A stretch of 64,000 nt of DNA from an uncultured Flavobacterium sp. GTDB taxonomy: Bacteria; Bacteroidota; Bacteroidia; Flavobacteriales; Flavobacteriaceae. The notes beneath the pieces are model-generated. The model was given only the letters and a program-made list of their open reading frames with translations. It was not told the origin of the DNA and did no database searches. Positions 43,851-52,329 of the stretch are shown here, one piece after another; within the stretch, counting starts at the first letter, position 1, and the number at the start of each line of letters is the position of its first letter. The stretch lies in assembly GCF_943913405.1 (NCBI RefSeq), contig NZ_CALTYA010000001.1, forward strand, positions 261,442 to 325,441. Reading direction: 5' to 3'. The translations under genes and the position numbers were made by a program.

Positions 43851-45218
43851 ATGTCAAAGAAAATATTATTAGACAAAATAAATGTTCCAGGGATTAAAAC
43901 CTATGAAGTCTATCGTCGTGAAGGCGGTTATGCTTCTGTGGAAAAAGCCCTGAAAACAATGACTCCAGACGAAGTTGTTACTGAAGTTAAGAATTCTGGA
44001 TTGAAAGGTCGTGGTGGCGCTGGTTTCCCAATGGGAATGAAGTGGAGCTTTATCGACAAGAAATCTGGAAATCCAAGACACTTGGTTTGCAACGCCGATG
44101 AGTCTGAACCGGGAACTTTTAAAGACCGTTATTTGATGGAATACATCCCGCATCTTTTGATTGAGGGAATGATTACCGCAAGTTATGCCTTGGAAGCACA
44201 CCTTTCTTACATTTATATTCGTGGAGAATATATGTGGGTTTTCAAAATTTTAGAAAATGCTATCAAGGAAGCTTACGCTGCGGGATGGTTAGGAAAAAAT
44301 ATTTTAGGAACAGGTTATGACTTGGATTTACATGTTCACGTTGGAGCTGGAGCTTATATCTGCGGAGAAGAAACTGCCTTAATCGAATCTCTGGAAGGTA
44401 AAAGAGGAAATCCTCGTATCAAACCGCCATTTCCTGCAATCAGCGGATTATGGGCAAATCCAACCGTTGTAAATAACGTAGAATCAATTGCTACAGTTCC
44501 TTATATCATTAATAATACAGGTGCCGAATACGCAAAAATTGGAACTGAGAAATCCACAGGAACTAAATTAATTTCTGCTTCAGGACACGTTAAAAATCCG
44601 GGCGTTTATGAAATTGAATTAGGAATAAGTGTTTACGAATTCATCAACTCTGATGAATATTTGGGAGGAATGTTAGACGACAGACCTTTAAAAGCATTAG
44701 TTCCAGGAGGTTCATCTGTGCCAATTTTGCCAGCCCATTTGATTTATAAAACAGCCAATGGCGATGACCGAATGATGTCTTACGAATCTTTGAGCGACGG
44801 AGGTTTTGCAACGGGTTCGATGTTGGGTTCCGGAGGATTTATTGTTTACAATGATACATCGTGCATCGTTAGAAACACTTGGAATTTTTCAAGATTCTAC
44901 CACCACGAAAGTTGCGGACAATGTTCGCCTTGCCGTGAAGGAACAGGATGGCTTGAAAAAGTATTGCATAGAATTGAAACCGGTCACGGCCGTGAAGAGG
45001 ATATCGATTTGTTGTGGAGCATCCAAAGCAAAATCGAAGGAAATACAATCTGTCCGTTAGGTGACGCGGCGGCTTGGCCAGTTGCAGCAGCAATTCGCCA
45101 CTTCAGAGACGAATTTGAATACCATGTTCGTTTCCCTGAAAAGATTAAAAACAGAGACCATTTTGTGGCGGAACCTTTTGAAAAGGTAAAACATTTGGTA
45201 GCGAAGCAAACAGTATAA
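43851..45218 (+). CDS. nuoF: NADH-quinone oxidoreductase subunit F
   Basis: 455 residues. NADH-binding 51-kDa subunit with FMN and cluster N3. GLKGRGGAGFPMGMKW (about 50-65) binds NADH/FMN, and ESCGQCSPCREGTGWLEKVL plus NTICPLGDAAAWPV near the C-terminus supply the 4Fe-4S Cys. Intact and in the standard position after nuoE. Confidence 0.97.
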   Translation: MSKKILLDKINVPGIKTYEVYRREGGYASVEKALKTMTPDEVVTEVKNSGLKGRGGAGFPMGMKWSFIDKKSGNPRHLVCNADESEPGTFKDRYLMEYIPHLLIEGMITASYALEAHLSYIYIRGEYMWVFKILENAIKEAYAAGWLGKNILGTGYDLDLHVHVGAGAYICGEETALIESLEGKRGNPRIKPPFPAISGLWANPTVVNNVESIATVPYIINNTGAEYAKIGTEKSTGTKLISASGHVKNPGVYEIELGISVYEFINSDEYLGGMLDDRPLKALVPGGSSVPILPAHLIYKTANGDDRMMSYESLSDGGFATGSMLGSGGFIVYNDTSCIVRNTWNFSRFYHHESCGQCSPCREGTGWLEKVLHRIETGHGREEDIDLLWSIQSKIEGNTICPLGDAAAWPVAAAIRHFRDEFEYHVRFPEKIKNRDHFVAEPFEKVKHLVAKQTV

Positions 45219-45313
45219 AGACAGTTAAAAGTCGAAAGTAAAAAGTAATAAAGTCGAAAGACTCCAACATTACTTTAAGACTTTAGACATTAGACTTTAA
45301 GACTAAAAAAAGA
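45219..45313 (+). repeat. Mirrored low-complexity spacer between nuoF and nuoG
   Basis: Left arm repeats the word aaagtcgaaagt (agttaaaagtcgaaagtaaa), right arm actttaagactttagacatt, the reverse-complement style of the left. A hairpin of about 30 imperfect pairs can form. Its word differs from the other two nuo spacers, but the layout is the same. Confidence 0.6.
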
Positions 45314-46363
45314 ATGAAAGTAACAATAGACGGTCAAAGTATAGAAGTAGAACCAGGAACCACAATCCTGCAGGCTGCTCGAATGATTGGTGGAGAATCA
45401 GTACCGCCAACGATGTGCTATTACTCAAAATTGAAAGGTTCTGGCGGAAAATGCCGTGCCTGTTTGGTGGAAGTTTCTAAAGGAAGCGACGCCAACCCTA
45501 CTCCGATGCCAAAGTTGATGGCTTCCTGCGTGACAGGAGTTATGGACGGTATGGAAGTGAACAGCATCAAATCAGAGCGTGTTACAGAAGCAAGAAAATC
45601 GGTTACAGAATTTTTGCTGATTAATCACCCGCTAGATTGTCCAGTTTGTGACCAGGCCGGAGAATGTGATTTGCAAAACTTGAGCTTCAAGCACGGGAAA
45701 TCGCAAACGCGTTACATTGAAGAAAAAAGAACTTTTGAGCCAGAAAATATTGGTCCGAATATTCAATTGCACATGAATCGTTGCATTTTATGCTACCGAT
45801 GTGTGATGGTTGCTGACCAATTGACTGACAATCGCGTTCACGGAGTTATGGACAGAGGCGATCACTCGAACATTTCGACTTGTATTTCAAAAGCGATTGA
45901 CAATGAATTCTCTGGAAATATGATTGACGTTTGTCCAGTTGGAGCTTTGACTGACAAGACTTTCCGTTTCAAACAGAGAGTTTGGTTTAACAAGCCTTAC
46001 AACGCACACAGAGAATGTACGACACCAGGATGTTGCGGAAAAACAACGGTTTGGATGTTTGGTAATGAAATCCAAAGAGTTACCGGAAGAAAAGATGAAT
46101 TTCACGAAGTGGAAGATTTCATCTGCAACGAATGCCGTTTTGACCATAAAGACACAAAAGATTGGGTTATCGAAGGACCAAGAAAATTCGAGAAAGATTC
46201 TGTAATCAACCAAAATAATTACACTAGAAAATTAGATACGGTGGTTATCGAAACAGAAAAAGGAATCTTGAAAGGTCGTGACCAAGACAGAAAGAAAATC
46301 AGTATGCCGGCAATTCCTTTGAAAAGAGAAGAGCAAGAAGCATTTAAGGAAGGTAATATTTAA
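45314..46363 (+). CDS. nuoG: NADH-quinone oxidoreductase subunit G, short form
   Basis: 349 residues, versus about 700-900 for E. coli or Thermus NuoG. Residues 1-90 hold the 2Fe-2S ferredoxin domain (Cys35, Cys47, Cys50, Cys72), then HPLDCPVCDQAGECD with His105 and Cys109/112/118 for a 4Fe-4S cluster, and NRCILCYRC (Cys157, 160, 163) with CPVGALT (about 207). The molybdopterin-like C-terminal domain of the long form is absent. The short form fits Bacteroidetes NuoG proteins. The extra CTTPGCCGKTT and FICNECRFD segments suggest another metal site. Confidence 0.9.
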   Translation: MKVTIDGQSIEVEPGTTILQAARMIGGESVPPTMCYYSKLKGSGGKCRACLVEVSKGSDANPTPMPKLMASCVTGVMDGMEVNSIKSERVTEARKSVTEFLLINHPLDCPVCDQAGECDLQNLSFKHGKSQTRYIEEKRTFEPENIGPNIQLHMNRCILCYRCVMVADQLTDNRVHGVMDRGDHSNISTCISKAIDNEFSGNMIDVCPVGALTDKTFRFKQRVWFNKPYNAHRECTTPGCCGKTTVWMFGNEIQRVTGRKDEFHEVEDFICNECRFDHKDTKDWVIEGPRKFEKDSVINQNNYTRKLDTVVIETEKGILKGRDQDRKKISMPAIPLKREEQEAFKEGNI

Positions 46364-46368
46364 TCAAA

Positions 46369-47403
46369 ATGGATAGCACTATAATTATAGAAAAAGGAAT
46401 TTTCATTGTCATCATCTTTGCAATTACAATGCTGATGGCGATGTATTCTACGCTTGCAGAAAGAAAAGTTGCCGCTTGGCTTCAAGACCGTGTGGGTCCG
46501 AATAGAGCTGGAAAAGGTGGAATCTTGCAACCGCTTGCCGATGGTTTGAAATTATTTTCGAAAGAAGAATTCTTGCCAGATACGCCGAATAAATTTTTAT
46601 TCGTAGTTGGTCCAGCAATTTCAATGAGTGTGGCCTTGATGACAAGTGCCGTTATTCCTTGGGGTGACAAGTTGCATTTGTTTGGCAGAGATATTATTCT
46701 ACAAGCTACTGATATTGACGTAGCGATTTTATATGTCTTCGGAGTATTGTCTGTTGGTGTTTACGGAATTATGATTGGAGGCTGGGCTTCTAACAACAAA
46801 TTCTCACTAATGTCAGCAATGCGTGCGGCTTCGCAGATGATTTCTTATGAAGTAGCGATGGGACTTTCCATCATTGCTTTGTTAATGATGACAGGAACCT
46901 TAAGCTTGCGCGAAATTTCGTTACAGCAATCAGGAATGAACTGGAATATTTTCTACCAGCCTTTAGGATTCGTAATCTTTTTGGTATGCTCTTTCGCTGA
47001 AACAAACAGAACGCCTTTTGACTTGGCAGAATGTGAGGCCGAGTTAATTGGAGGTTACCATACTGAATATTCATCGATGAGAATGGGATTTTATTTGTTC
47101 GCTGAATATGCGAGTATGTTTATCTCTTCAACGATTTTAGCCGTTTTATATCTTGGTGCTTACAATTATCCAGGAATGGCTTGGGCAGTTGAAAACTGGG
47201 GTGTGAATATTGCAAACGTAATCGGGATTTTAGTGTTATTTGGTAAAATCTGTTTCTTCATCTTCTTCTTTATGTGGGTGAGATGGACGATTCCAAGATT
47301 TAGATATGACCAATTAATGCGATTAGGATGGCAGATGCTGATACCATTAGCAATTGCAAATATTGTGATTACTGGAGTTGTGATTTTGTTGTTTGATAGC
47401 TAG
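46369..47403 (+). CDS. nuoH: NADH-quinone oxidoreductase subunit H
   Basis: 344 residues, eight membrane helices. The loop containing EVAMGLSIIALLMMTGTLSLREISL and the conserved FDLAECEAELIGGYHTEYSSMRMGFYLFAEY (about 220-250) form the quinone-site entry. Membrane arm at the peripheral-arm junction. Complete. Confidence 0.96.
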   Translation: MDSTIIIEKGIFIVIIFAITMLMAMYSTLAERKVAAWLQDRVGPNRAGKGGILQPLADGLKLFSKEEFLPDTPNKFLFVVGPAISMSVALMTSAVIPWGDKLHLFGRDIILQATDIDVAILYVFGVLSVGVYGIMIGGWASNNKFSLMSAMRAASQMISYEVAMGLSIIALLMMTGTLSLREISLQQSGMNWNIFYQPLGFVIFLVCSFAETNRTPFDLAECEAELIGGYHTEYSSMRMGFYLFAEYASMFISSTILAVLYLGAYNYPGMAWAVENWGVNIANVIGILVLFGKICFFIFFFMWVRWTIPRFRYDQLMRLGWQMLIPLAIANIVITGVVILLFDS

Positions 47404-47452
47404 TCGACAACGATTGTTCCAGAAGTTTAAAGAATTCGAATAGATTGATAAA

Positions 47453-47533
47453 TAGCCCCGATTGAAGAGGAAATCCTTTTTCTTTCTTCTTTAGAAAGAA
47501 AAAGATTGCAACGGAAAGCGGGAAAATGGATGG
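47453..47533 (+). repeat. Hairpin-bearing intergenic repeat between nuoH and nuoI
   Basis: Within the 181-bp spacer 47404-47584 the run tagccccgattgaagaggaa is followed by a perfect 12-pair hairpin, CTTTTTCTTTCT (47476-47487) with AGAAAGAAAAAG (47493-47504), and then gattgcaacggaaagcggga. From memory this layout matches a repeated intergenic element of Flavobacterium genomes with conserved flanks and a variable central stem. I have not searched for other copies. No T-run follows the stem, so it is not an ordinary terminator, and the operon continues. Confidence 0.55.
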
Positions 47534-47584
47534 CTGAAACAAAAGAAAGTTTCGCTTCATATAAATAAGAAATTAATTACTGAT

Positions 47585-48130
47585 ATGTCAATAGAAACTG
47601 TATCATTATCGGGAAGAAAAACACAGGTTTCCAATAAAAAGATGACTTTTTTGGAGAGCCTTTATCTTGTGGCGATTGTGAAAGGATTGTTCATTACGAT
47701 CAAGCACTTGTTCACTAGAAAAGTGACGATTAAATATCCGGAACAAAAGAGAGAAATGAGTCCTGTTTATCGTGGTCAGCACATGCTGATGCGTGATGAT
47801 GAAGGTCGCGAGCGTTGTACGGCGTGCGGACTTTGCGCACTTTCTTGTCCTGCGGAAGCTATCACAATGAAAGCCGAAGAGAGAAAGCCGGAAGAAAAAC
47901 ATTTGTATAGAGAAGAAAAATATGCTTCGATTTATGAAATCAATATGTTGCGTTGTATTTTCTGCGGATTGTGTGAAGAAGCTTGCCCAAAACAGGCCAT
48001 TTACTTGACAACTTCTAAAAAAATCGTTCAGGCAGATTATGATCGTGGCGAATTCATTTATGGAAAAGACAAATTGGTGATGCCATTAGAGCAAGCTTTG
48101 AATAATACTAAATTGAAAACGGCTAATTAA
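47585..48130 (+). CDS. nuoI: NADH-quinone oxidoreductase subunit I
   Basis: 181 residues. Two 4Fe-4S ferredoxin motifs CTACGLCALSCP and CIFCGLCEEACP (about residues 78-89 and 123-134) carry clusters N6a/N6b. Peripheral arm between NuoG and NuoB. Full length and typical; 181 bp after nuoH, the largest spacer in the operon. Confidence 0.95.
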   Translation: MSIETVSLSGRKTQVSNKKMTFLESLYLVAIVKGLFITIKHLFTRKVTIKYPEQKREMSPVYRGQHMLMRDDEGRERCTACGLCALSCPAEAITMKAEERKPEEKHLYREEKYASIYEINMLRCIFCGLCEEACPKQAIYLTTSKKIVQADYDRGEFIYGKDKLVMPLEQALNNTKLKTAN

Positions 48131-48131
48131 T

Positions 48132-48650
48132 ATGTTGACAACTGTATTTTATATTTTATCTGCATTGACTCTGGCAACGGCGTTTTTGACGATTTTGACC
48201 AAAAACCCAATCCACAGTGCGATTTATTTGGTAATTTGTTTCTTTTCAATTGCCGGCCATTACTTGATGTTCAATGCTCAGTTTTTAGCGGTTGTACATA
48301 TTATAGTATATTCTGGAGCGATTATGATTTTGCTCTTATTTACCATAATGCTCATGAATCTCAACAAGGAAGATGAAAAGCACAAAAGTGGCCTCACAAT
48401 TGTCGCCGCCGTTGCTTCGTTTTGCTTGGTTTGCTTCGTACTTTTGGCTGCTTTCTTGAAATCAATGCCAATTATCGAAGAATATTATGTTTCAGGAGAA
48501 GATTACCAATCCATTAAAGTTCTTGGAAAAGTTTTGCTTGACGAGAAAGAAGGATTTATGGTTCCGTTTGAATTTGCTTCCGTATTACTTTTAGTATCTA
48601 TGATTGGAGCGGTTTTATTGTCTAAAAAAGAAGAAAAATTAAGCGTATAG
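48132..48650 (+). CDS. nuoJ: NADH-quinone oxidoreductase subunit J
   Basis: 172 residues, five membrane helices. Membrane-arm subunit with the conserved GAIMILLLFTIMLMN region (about 59-73). 1 bp after nuoI, 2 bp before nuoK, so tightly coupled. Confidence 0.94.
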   Translation: MLTTVFYILSALTLATAFLTILTKNPIHSAIYLVICFFSIAGHYLMFNAQFLAVVHIIVYSGAIMILLLFTIMLMNLNKEDEKHKSGLTIVAAVASFCLVCFVLLAAFLKSMPIIEEYYVSGEDYQSIKVLGKVLLDEKEGFMVPFEFASVLLLVSMIGAVLLSKKEEKLSV

Positions 48651-48652
48651 TC

Positions 48653-48973
48653 ATGCAAAATGTTTTACAAGAAATAGGCGTTGAAAACTACATTTATCTT
48701 TCTACAATTTTATTTTGTATTGGGATATTCGGAGTATTATTCAGAAAAAATGCTATCATAATGTTTATGTCAATCGAAATCATGCTGAATGCAGTAAATC
48801 TGCTTTTGGTAGTTTTTTCTACGTATCACCAAGATGCTTCTGGACAAGTTTTTGTATTCTTTTCAATGGCTGTCGCTGCTGCGGAAGTTGCCGTTGGATT
48901 AGCCATTTTGGTTGGAATTTACAGAAATATCCATTCGATTGATATTGACAAATTAAAAAATTTAAAAGGATAA
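48653..48973 (+). CDS. nuoK: NADH-quinone oxidoreductase subunit K
   Basis: 106 residues, three membrane helices (MQNVLQEIGVENYIYLSTILFCIGIFGVLF). The conserved membrane Glu residues of NuoK are present in MSIEIMLNAVNLLLV and AAAEVAVGLAILV. Proton-pathway subunit of the membrane arm. Confidence 0.94.
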   Translation: MQNVLQEIGVENYIYLSTILFCIGIFGVLFRKNAIIMFMSIEIMLNAVNLLLVVFSTYHQDASGQVFVFFSMAVAAAEVAVGLAILVGIYRNIHSIDIDKLKNLKG

Positions 48974-48979
48974 TCCCTG

Positions 48980-50863
48980 ATGGAGACAAACTTACTATTA
49001 ACTTTATTATTGGCCCCATTCGCAGGGTTTTTATTCAATGTATTCTTTGGAAAAAAAGTCAGCCGAAATGTTTCTGGAACTATCGGAACCATTGCTGTTG
49101 CTATTTCTTTCGCAATTTCATTGAACTTTTTCTTCCAAATAAATACTACAAAACAGCCCATCCATATTGATTTATTTCATTGGTTGACTCTTGGGAATTT
49201 CAACGTAAATTTCAGTTTCCTATTAGACCAATTGTCAATTCTTTGGCTTTTGTTCGTCACCGGAATCGGAACTTTGATTCACATCTACTCGATCAGCTAC
49301 ATGCACGATGATGAAAACTTGCATAAGTTTTTTGCTTATCTGAACCTTTTCATCTTTTTCATGCTTGCCTTGGTTACTGGCTCAAATTTGCTAATCATGT
49401 TTATTGGTTGGGAAGGCGTTGGACTTTGCTCCTACTTATTAATCGGTTTCTGGTATAAAAACCAAGACTATAATGATGCCGCTAAAAAAGCATTCATCAT
49501 GAACAGAATCGGGGATTTAGGTTTCCTAATCGGAATTTTTATTCTTGGCGCAATGTCAAGTTCTTTAGAATTCAGCGAAATTTCTAAAGCTTTGCAACTT
49601 AATACCGCTGTCACAACTTCAGGCTGGTATTCAATTGCAGCACTTTGCTTGTTCATTGGAGCTTGCGGAAAATCAGCACAAATTCCACTTTACACTTGGT
49701 TGCCAGACGCAATGGCCGGACCAACTCCTGTTTCTGCATTGATCCACGCAGCAACGATGGTAACTGCAGGAATTTTCATGATTACTAGAATGAATTTCTT
49801 ATTCGATATTACTCCTGAAGTTCAAAATGCAATTGCCATAATTGGAGCATTGACCTCTTTAGTTGCCGCATTTATTGCTTTGGTGCAAAACGATATCAAA
49901 AAAGTTCTAGCTTATTCTACGGTTTCTCAATTAGGATTAATGTTCTTGGCTTTAGGTTTAGGAGCTTATGAAATTGCTGTTTTCCACGTAATCACGCACG
50001 CTTTCTTCAAAGCTTGTTTGTTCTTAGGTTCAGGTTCTGTTATTCACGCTTTGGGTGGCGAACAAGACATGAGAAAAATGGGAGGTTTGAGAAAATATAT
50101 GAAAGTCACTTATATTACTTTCTTAATAGCAACTTTAGCCATTTCTGGAATTCCAATATTTGCTGGTTTCTTTTCTAAGGATGAAATTTTGATGGTCGCT
50201 TTCCACGAAAATAAAGCACTTTGGATAATTGCTTCTTTGGCTTCAATTATGACTGCTTTTTATATGTTTAGATTATTATATCTTACATTTTTCAAAGAAT
50301 TCAGAGGAACCGAAGAGCAAAAACACCACTTGCATGAATCTCCAAAATTAATCACTTTCCCATTGGTTGTTTTGGCAATTCTTTCAACTGTTGGAGGTTT
50401 TATCAGTTTTCCAGGTCACAGTTGGCTGAATCAATATCTAAAACCAATTTTCATTGGAGCTAGAGAAGAACACCATTTAGACGGAACAACTTATATGTTA
50501 ATGGGAATTGCAGTTATCGGTGCCTTAATCGGAATCGGAATTGCCTATTCAAATTATATCAAAAAATCTCAAGTACCAAGCGATGACAGTGAAATCACTG
50601 GATTTTCAAAAGTTTTATATAATAAATTTTATGTAGATGAAATTTATATGGCGATAATCGTGAAGCCAATTTATGCCATCGGAAGCTTCTCGAAAAACTT
50701 TATTGAAACTGCCTTATCTGGATTTATTTTCGGATTAGGAAAAGTTACAAATATGGTTGGAACACAAGGAAAAGCACTTCAAAACGGAAGTGTTGGTTTA
50801 TACCTTTTTGCCTTCGTACTTGGAACCGCTTCAATCATCGCCTATTTATTTTTAGCACAATAA
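48980..50863 (+). CDS. nuoL: NADH-quinone oxidoreductase subunit L
   Basis: 627 residues, a Mrp-type antiporter-like subunit with about 16 membrane helices and a long amphipathic lateral helix at the C-terminus. GWEGVGLCSYLLIGFWY (about 144-160) and KSAQIPLYTWLPDAMAGPTPVSALIHAATMVTAG (about 227-260) are family signatures. Proton pump at the distal end of the membrane arm. Confidence 0.96.
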   Translation: METNLLLTLLLAPFAGFLFNVFFGKKVSRNVSGTIGTIAVAISFAISLNFFFQINTTKQPIHIDLFHWLTLGNFNVNFSFLLDQLSILWLLFVTGIGTLIHIYSISYMHDDENLHKFFAYLNLFIFFMLALVTGSNLLIMFIGWEGVGLCSYLLIGFWYKNQDYNDAAKKAFIMNRIGDLGFLIGIFILGAMSSSLEFSEISKALQLNTAVTTSGWYSIAALCLFIGACGKSAQIPLYTWLPDAMAGPTPVSALIHAATMVTAGIFMITRMNFLFDITPEVQNAIAIIGALTSLVAAFIALVQNDIKKVLAYSTVSQLGLMFLALGLGAYEIAVFHVITHAFFKACLFLGSGSVIHALGGEQDMRKMGGLRKYMKVTYITFLIATLAISGIPIFAGFFSKDEILMVAFHENKALWIIASLASIMTAFYMFRLLYLTFFKEFRGTEEQKHHLHESPKLITFPLVVLAILSTVGGFISFPGHSWLNQYLKPIFIGAREEHHLDGTTYMLMGIAVIGALIGIGIAYSNYIKKSQVPSDDSEITGFSKVLYNKFYVDEIYMAIIVKPIYAIGSFSKNFIETALSGFIFGLGKVTNMVGTQGKALQNGSVGLYLFAFVLGTASIIAYLFLAQ

Positions 50864-50873
50864 TTCATCACTA

Positions 50874-52313
50874 ATGGACGTATCTATTTTATTAATTATT
50901 TTATTAGTTGGAGCAATTGCCACTTTTTTATCAGGAGATAAATGGGCTTCAAAAACAGCTTTGCTTTTCAGCTTGGTTGCTTTCGGAGCTTCAATTTTCC
51001 TTTTGAACGAATTTAATTCTGGCAAAAACATATCCTTAATTGTGCAATGGATTAAATTGCCAAAAATATATTTTGCCCTTGGTGCTGACGGACTTTCACT
51101 GGCTTTAGTTCTTTTGACAACAGCTTTGACGCCTTTGATCATCTATTCTTCTTTTGGAAATTCTTACGCTAAATCTAAAAACTTCTACGCACTGATTCTT
51201 TTCATGGTTTTTGCCATGGTGGGAACTTTCTTAAGCGCTGACGGATTTTTATATTATATTTTCTGGGAGCTTTCTTTGATTCCAATCTATTTCATCGCCT
51301 TAATTTGGGGAAATGGAGATCCGCAAAGCAGAAAGAAAGCCGTTGTAAAATTTTTCATTTACACCTTCGCTGGATCATTGTTCATGCTGGTTTCCTTTAT
51401 TTATCTTTATCAAAAAGCAGGAAGTTTCTTGATTGGAGATTTAATAGCGACGCCGTTAACTTCTCAAGAACAATTATGGATTTCTCTAGGATTTTTTATC
51501 GCTTATGCCATTAAAATTCCTTTGGTTCCTTTTCATACTTGGCAGGCAAAAGTGTACCAAAAAGCACCAGCTGTCGGGACAATGCTTTTATCTGGAATCA
51601 TGCTAAAAATGGCACTTTACAGTGTAATCAGATGGCAATTATCAATTGCTCCGTTGGCAGCAAAAGAATATAAATTTGTATTTATCGGTTTAGGAATTGC
51701 TGGCGTAATTTATGGTTCAATCCTAGCTTTAAAACAAAAAGATCTTAAAAAATTATTGGCTTATTCTTCATTGGCGCACGTTGGATTGATCGCTGCAGGA
51801 AGTTATACTCTGACTCTAGACGGATTGCGTGGCGCAGTTTTGCAAATGATAGCACACGGTTTCGTAGTCGTTGGATTATTTTTCGCCGCAGAAATAATCT
51901 CAAGAAGATACAATACCGGAAAAATTAGTGAAATGGGAGGAATCAGATCTCAAACTCCGAAATTCACATCGATGTTCATGATTTTGGTATTGGCTTCCGT
52001 TGCTTTGCCCGGAACTTTCAACTTTGTTGGAGAATTTGAAGTCTTATACAGTTTGGCTCAAGTAAGCTTGACAGTAGCAATTATTGGTGGAACAACCATT
52101 ATTTTGGGAGCTTTTTATATGCTGAAAATGTTCCAAAAAGTAATGCTTGGAAATACGAATGAAAAAATATTTGCAGATATAACTTTCAACGAAGGTTTTA
52201 CTCTCACAATCATCATTGGTTTCTTGCTTTTCTTCGGATTGTATCCAAAACCAATTGTAGATTTGATTACGCCAAGCCTGCAAGATATTTTAACTATTAT
52301 AAACAGAATTTAA
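50874..52313 (+). CDS. nuoM: NADH-quinone oxidoreductase subunit M
   Basis: 479 residues, about 14 membrane helices, antiporter-like. FFIAYAIKIPLVPFHTWQAKVYQKAPAVGTMLLSGIMLKMALY (about 205-247) carries the conserved Lys of the proton channel. Between nuoL (10 bp) and nuoN (16 bp). Confidence 0.95.
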   Translation: MDVSILLIILLVGAIATFLSGDKWASKTALLFSLVAFGASIFLLNEFNSGKNISLIVQWIKLPKIYFALGADGLSLALVLLTTALTPLIIYSSFGNSYAKSKNFYALILFMVFAMVGTFLSADGFLYYIFWELSLIPIYFIALIWGNGDPQSRKKAVVKFFIYTFAGSLFMLVSFIYLYQKAGSFLIGDLIATPLTSQEQLWISLGFFIAYAIKIPLVPFHTWQAKVYQKAPAVGTMLLSGIMLKMALYSVIRWQLSIAPLAAKEYKFVFIGLGIAGVIYGSILALKQKDLKKLLAYSSLAHVGLIAAGSYTLTLDGLRGAVLQMIAHGFVVVGLFFAAEIISRRYNTGKISEMGGIRSQTPKFTSMFMILVLASVALPGTFNFVGEFEVLYSLAQVSLTVAIIGGTTIILGAFYMLKMFQKVMLGNTNEKIFADITFNEGFTLTIIIGFLLFFGLYPKPIVDLITPSLQDILTIINRI

Positions 52314-52329
52314 TTTAGTCAGATATAAA

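Noticed and set aside
47476..47504. Transcription terminator inside nuo
   Set aside because: The hairpin has no T-run and lies within a continuous operon of essential complex I genes; treated as an intergenic repeat.
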